The notes under the pieces: model-generated | What the model saw: the letters and a program-made list of their open reading frames with translations, nothing else | Told to the model about the DNA's origin: nothing | The model's database searches: none | NCBI GenBank assembly: GCA_004017275.1 | Contig: SAKE01000034.1 | Span: 1-41,822 of the forward strand | DNA from: Mesorhizobium sp. | GTDB taxonomy: Bacteria > Pseudomonadota > Alphaproteobacteria > Rhizobiales > Rhizobiaceae | Direction of reading: 5' to 3' | Length of the DNA: 41,822 nucleotides | Shown: piece by piece, positions 40,420-41,822 of the stretch | How the letters are laid out: each line of letters begins with the position of its first letter | Numbering within the stretch: the first letter of the stretch is position 1 | Translations under genes and position numbers: made by a program

Positions 40420-41763
40420 TTGTCTGAAGCTGTTGCCCGTGCGGTAACCCCGCTCATCACATTACTCCTCTCCATCCTCTTCCTGATCCTGCCGGCATTC
40501 ACAGCGCGCGCCATGGACATCCAGTCCGTCACCTCGCCAAAAGGCATCACCGCCTGGCTGGTCGAGGACTATTCCGTGCCTGTCGTCGCCATCCGATTCG
40601 TCTTCGGCGGCGGCTCGACGCAGGATCCGGTCGGCAAGGAAGGACTGGCCAATCTGATGACCGGCCTGTTCGACGAAGGCGCCGGCCCGCTCGACAGTGA
40701 AGACTTCCAGATAAAGCTCGACGATGCTGGCGCCGAGATGAGTTTTGACGAGAGCCGCGACGGCATTTATGGCTCGATGCGCATGCTGGCCGAGCAGCGC
40801 GACCAGGCCTTCGACCTGTTGCGGCTGGCGGTCAACGAGCCGCGCTTCGACCAGTTGCCGATCGACCGCATCCGCTCCCAGATACTGTTCGGCATCATCG
40901 CCGGCGAGAACGATCCCGACACGGTCGCGCAGAACAAATGGGCGCGCGCACTCTATGGCGACCATCCCTATTCCCGCTCCGACCAGGGCACCAGGCAGAG
41001 CATCGCAACCATCACGCCGGACGATCTGAAAGCCTTGCACAGGGCGGTTTTCGCGCGCGGCGGGCTGCATGTTGCCGTCGTCGGCGCCATCGACGCGGAG
41101 ACGCTGAAGAAGAAGCTCGACATGGTGTTCGGCGACCTGCCGCAAACCCAGGCGCTGAGGCCGGTGGCCGATATCGACCCGAAGCTGGCGCAGCATGTCG
41201 AGGTCGACTACGACCTGCCACAGACCTCGCTGCAGCTCGCCTATCCCGGCGTGAAGCGCAAGGCGGCGGATTTCTTCCCCGCCGTGCTGATGAACGAAAT
41301 CCTCGGCGGCGGCACGTTCACCTCGCGCCTGTTTCAGGAGGTGCGCGAAAAACGCGGGCTGGCCTACAGCGTCAACTCCTCGCTGATCAACCAGGACCAC
41401 GCCAACGCGCTGATCGTCAGCACCGGCACCCGGTCCGACCGTGCGGCCGAGACGCTGGGCATCGTCCGCGATGTGGTCAAGCAGTTGGCCGAGCAAGGCC
41501 CGACCGAAGCGGAGCTGGCAGCAACCAAGAAATACATGATCGGCGCCTACGCCATCAACAATCTGGACTCTTCGAGTGCCATCGCCTCGACACTGGTTGA
41601 ACTGCAACTCGACGATCTCGGCATCGACTACATGCAGCGCCGCGCCGGCTACATCAACGCGGTGACGCTCGATCAGGTCAAGGCGGCGGCGAAGAAGCTG
41701 CTGACCACCGAGCCGACCATCATGGTCATCGGCCCGAAACTGGCCGGAGCAGGCAAGGGATGA
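40420..41763 (+). CDS. M16 family peptidase, non-catalytic partner
   Basis: A 447-residue exported protein. The start chosen is TTG 40420, with TTGGAAG seven bases upstream; it gives a clean signal peptide (TPLITLLLSILFLILPAFTARA). The zinc motif HxxEH is absent: the matching place reads GKEGLANLMTGLFDEGAG. The second half keeps the Arg-Tyr substrate-binding signature in EVREKRGLAYSVNSSL. This is the expected inactive partner of the upstream zinc peptidase. Family certain, start moderately certain. Confidence 0.9.
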   Translation: MSEAVARAVTPLITLLLSILFLILPAFTARAMDIQSVTSPKGITAWLVEDYSVPVVAIRFVFGGGSTQDPVGKEGLANLMTGLFDEGAGPLDSEDFQIKLDDAGAEMSFDESRDGIYGSMRMLAEQRDQAFDLLRLAVNEPRFDQLPIDRIRSQILFGIIAGENDPDTVAQNKWARALYGDHPYSRSDQGTRQSIATITPDDLKALHRAVFARGGLHVAVVGAIDAETLKKKLDMVFGDLPQTQALRPVADIDPKLAQHVEVDYDLPQTSLQLAYPGVKRKAADFFPAVLMNEILGGGTFTSRLFQEVREKRGLAYSVNSSLINQDHANALIVSTGTRSDRAAETLGIVRDVVKQLAEQGPTEAELAATKKYMIGAYAINNLDSSSAIASTLVELQLDDLGIDYMQRRAGYINAVTLDQVKAAAKKLLTTEPTIMVIGPKLAGAGKG

Positions 41764-41769
41764 ACGCCG

Positions 41770-41822
41770 GCGCTGCCCCTCATCGCCCTGCCGGGCACTT
41801 CTCCCCGTATAGTGACGGGGAG
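41770..41822 (+). repeat. RIME-like palindromic element, copy C (cut by window edge)
   Basis: GCCCCTCATCGCCCTGCCGG followed by the CTTCTCCCCGT palindrome begins seven bases after the M16 stop. It has the same orientation as copy A and its tail matches copy B almost exactly. Confidence 0.75.

Overview
The window looks like chromosome from a GC-rich alphaproteobacterium of the Rhizobiales, most likely Mesorhizobium or a close relative. The grounds are a CIRCE-controlled groES, strongly GC-rich third positions, a cobalamin riboswitch of alphaproteobacterial type, rhizobial palindromic intergenic repeats (RIME-like elements and the AGCATGATCC and GCTACAGCGT families), and the local gene set ribF / ileS / tadA / rluB / rsmD / paired M16 peptidases. 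No phage, transposase, CRISPR array, tRNA or rRNA was seen.

Layout. 1-220: start of groES (minus) with its CIRCE operator. 306-4680: a TetR regulator divergent from a three-gene unit (MFS exporter, sugar-lactone oxidase, PLP fold-III enzyme), with a 17-bp palindrome between them. 4946-6146: a small ABM monooxygenase and a frameshifted AraC/GyrI-type regulator. 6324-9946: promoter, short upstream ORF and cobalamin riboswitch ahead of DUF1636 and a BtuDFC-type ABC importer. 9968-15754: a tight six-gene minus-strand operon for membrane-lipid metabolism. It matches the uncharacterised ynbABCD genes of E. coli, with an added PlsC-type acyltransferase and a small membrane protein. 15938-19444: divergent MarR / EmrA / EmrB drug-efflux unit with a structured spacer between emrA and emrB. 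19491-28600: accessory genes (CAP-domain lipoprotein, HxlR/GST pair, two TadG-like proteins, DUF2189, a hydrolase, LysE exporter). 27731-41763: mostly core genes (HAD hydrolase, ribF, HdeD-like, MipA/OmpV, ileS with a possible leader-peptide attenuator, lipoprotein, tadA, rluB, rsmD, two M16 peptidases).

The most interesting region is the ynb-like operon. It holds a putative route from lysophosphatidate to CDP-diacylglycerol to an unknown phospholipid head group, plus a PAP2/dual-specificity phosphatase fusion and a hydrolase/methyltransferase fusion. The CDP-alcohol transferase has Asn at two of the four canonical metal-binding Asp positions. Other points worth checking are the ileS leader, the leader ORF running into the cobalamin aptamer, the nested stems between emrA and emrB, and a RIME-like pair immediately upstream of the second M16 gene. 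All gene calls rest on reading the translated sequence and remembered family motifs; no database search was possible.
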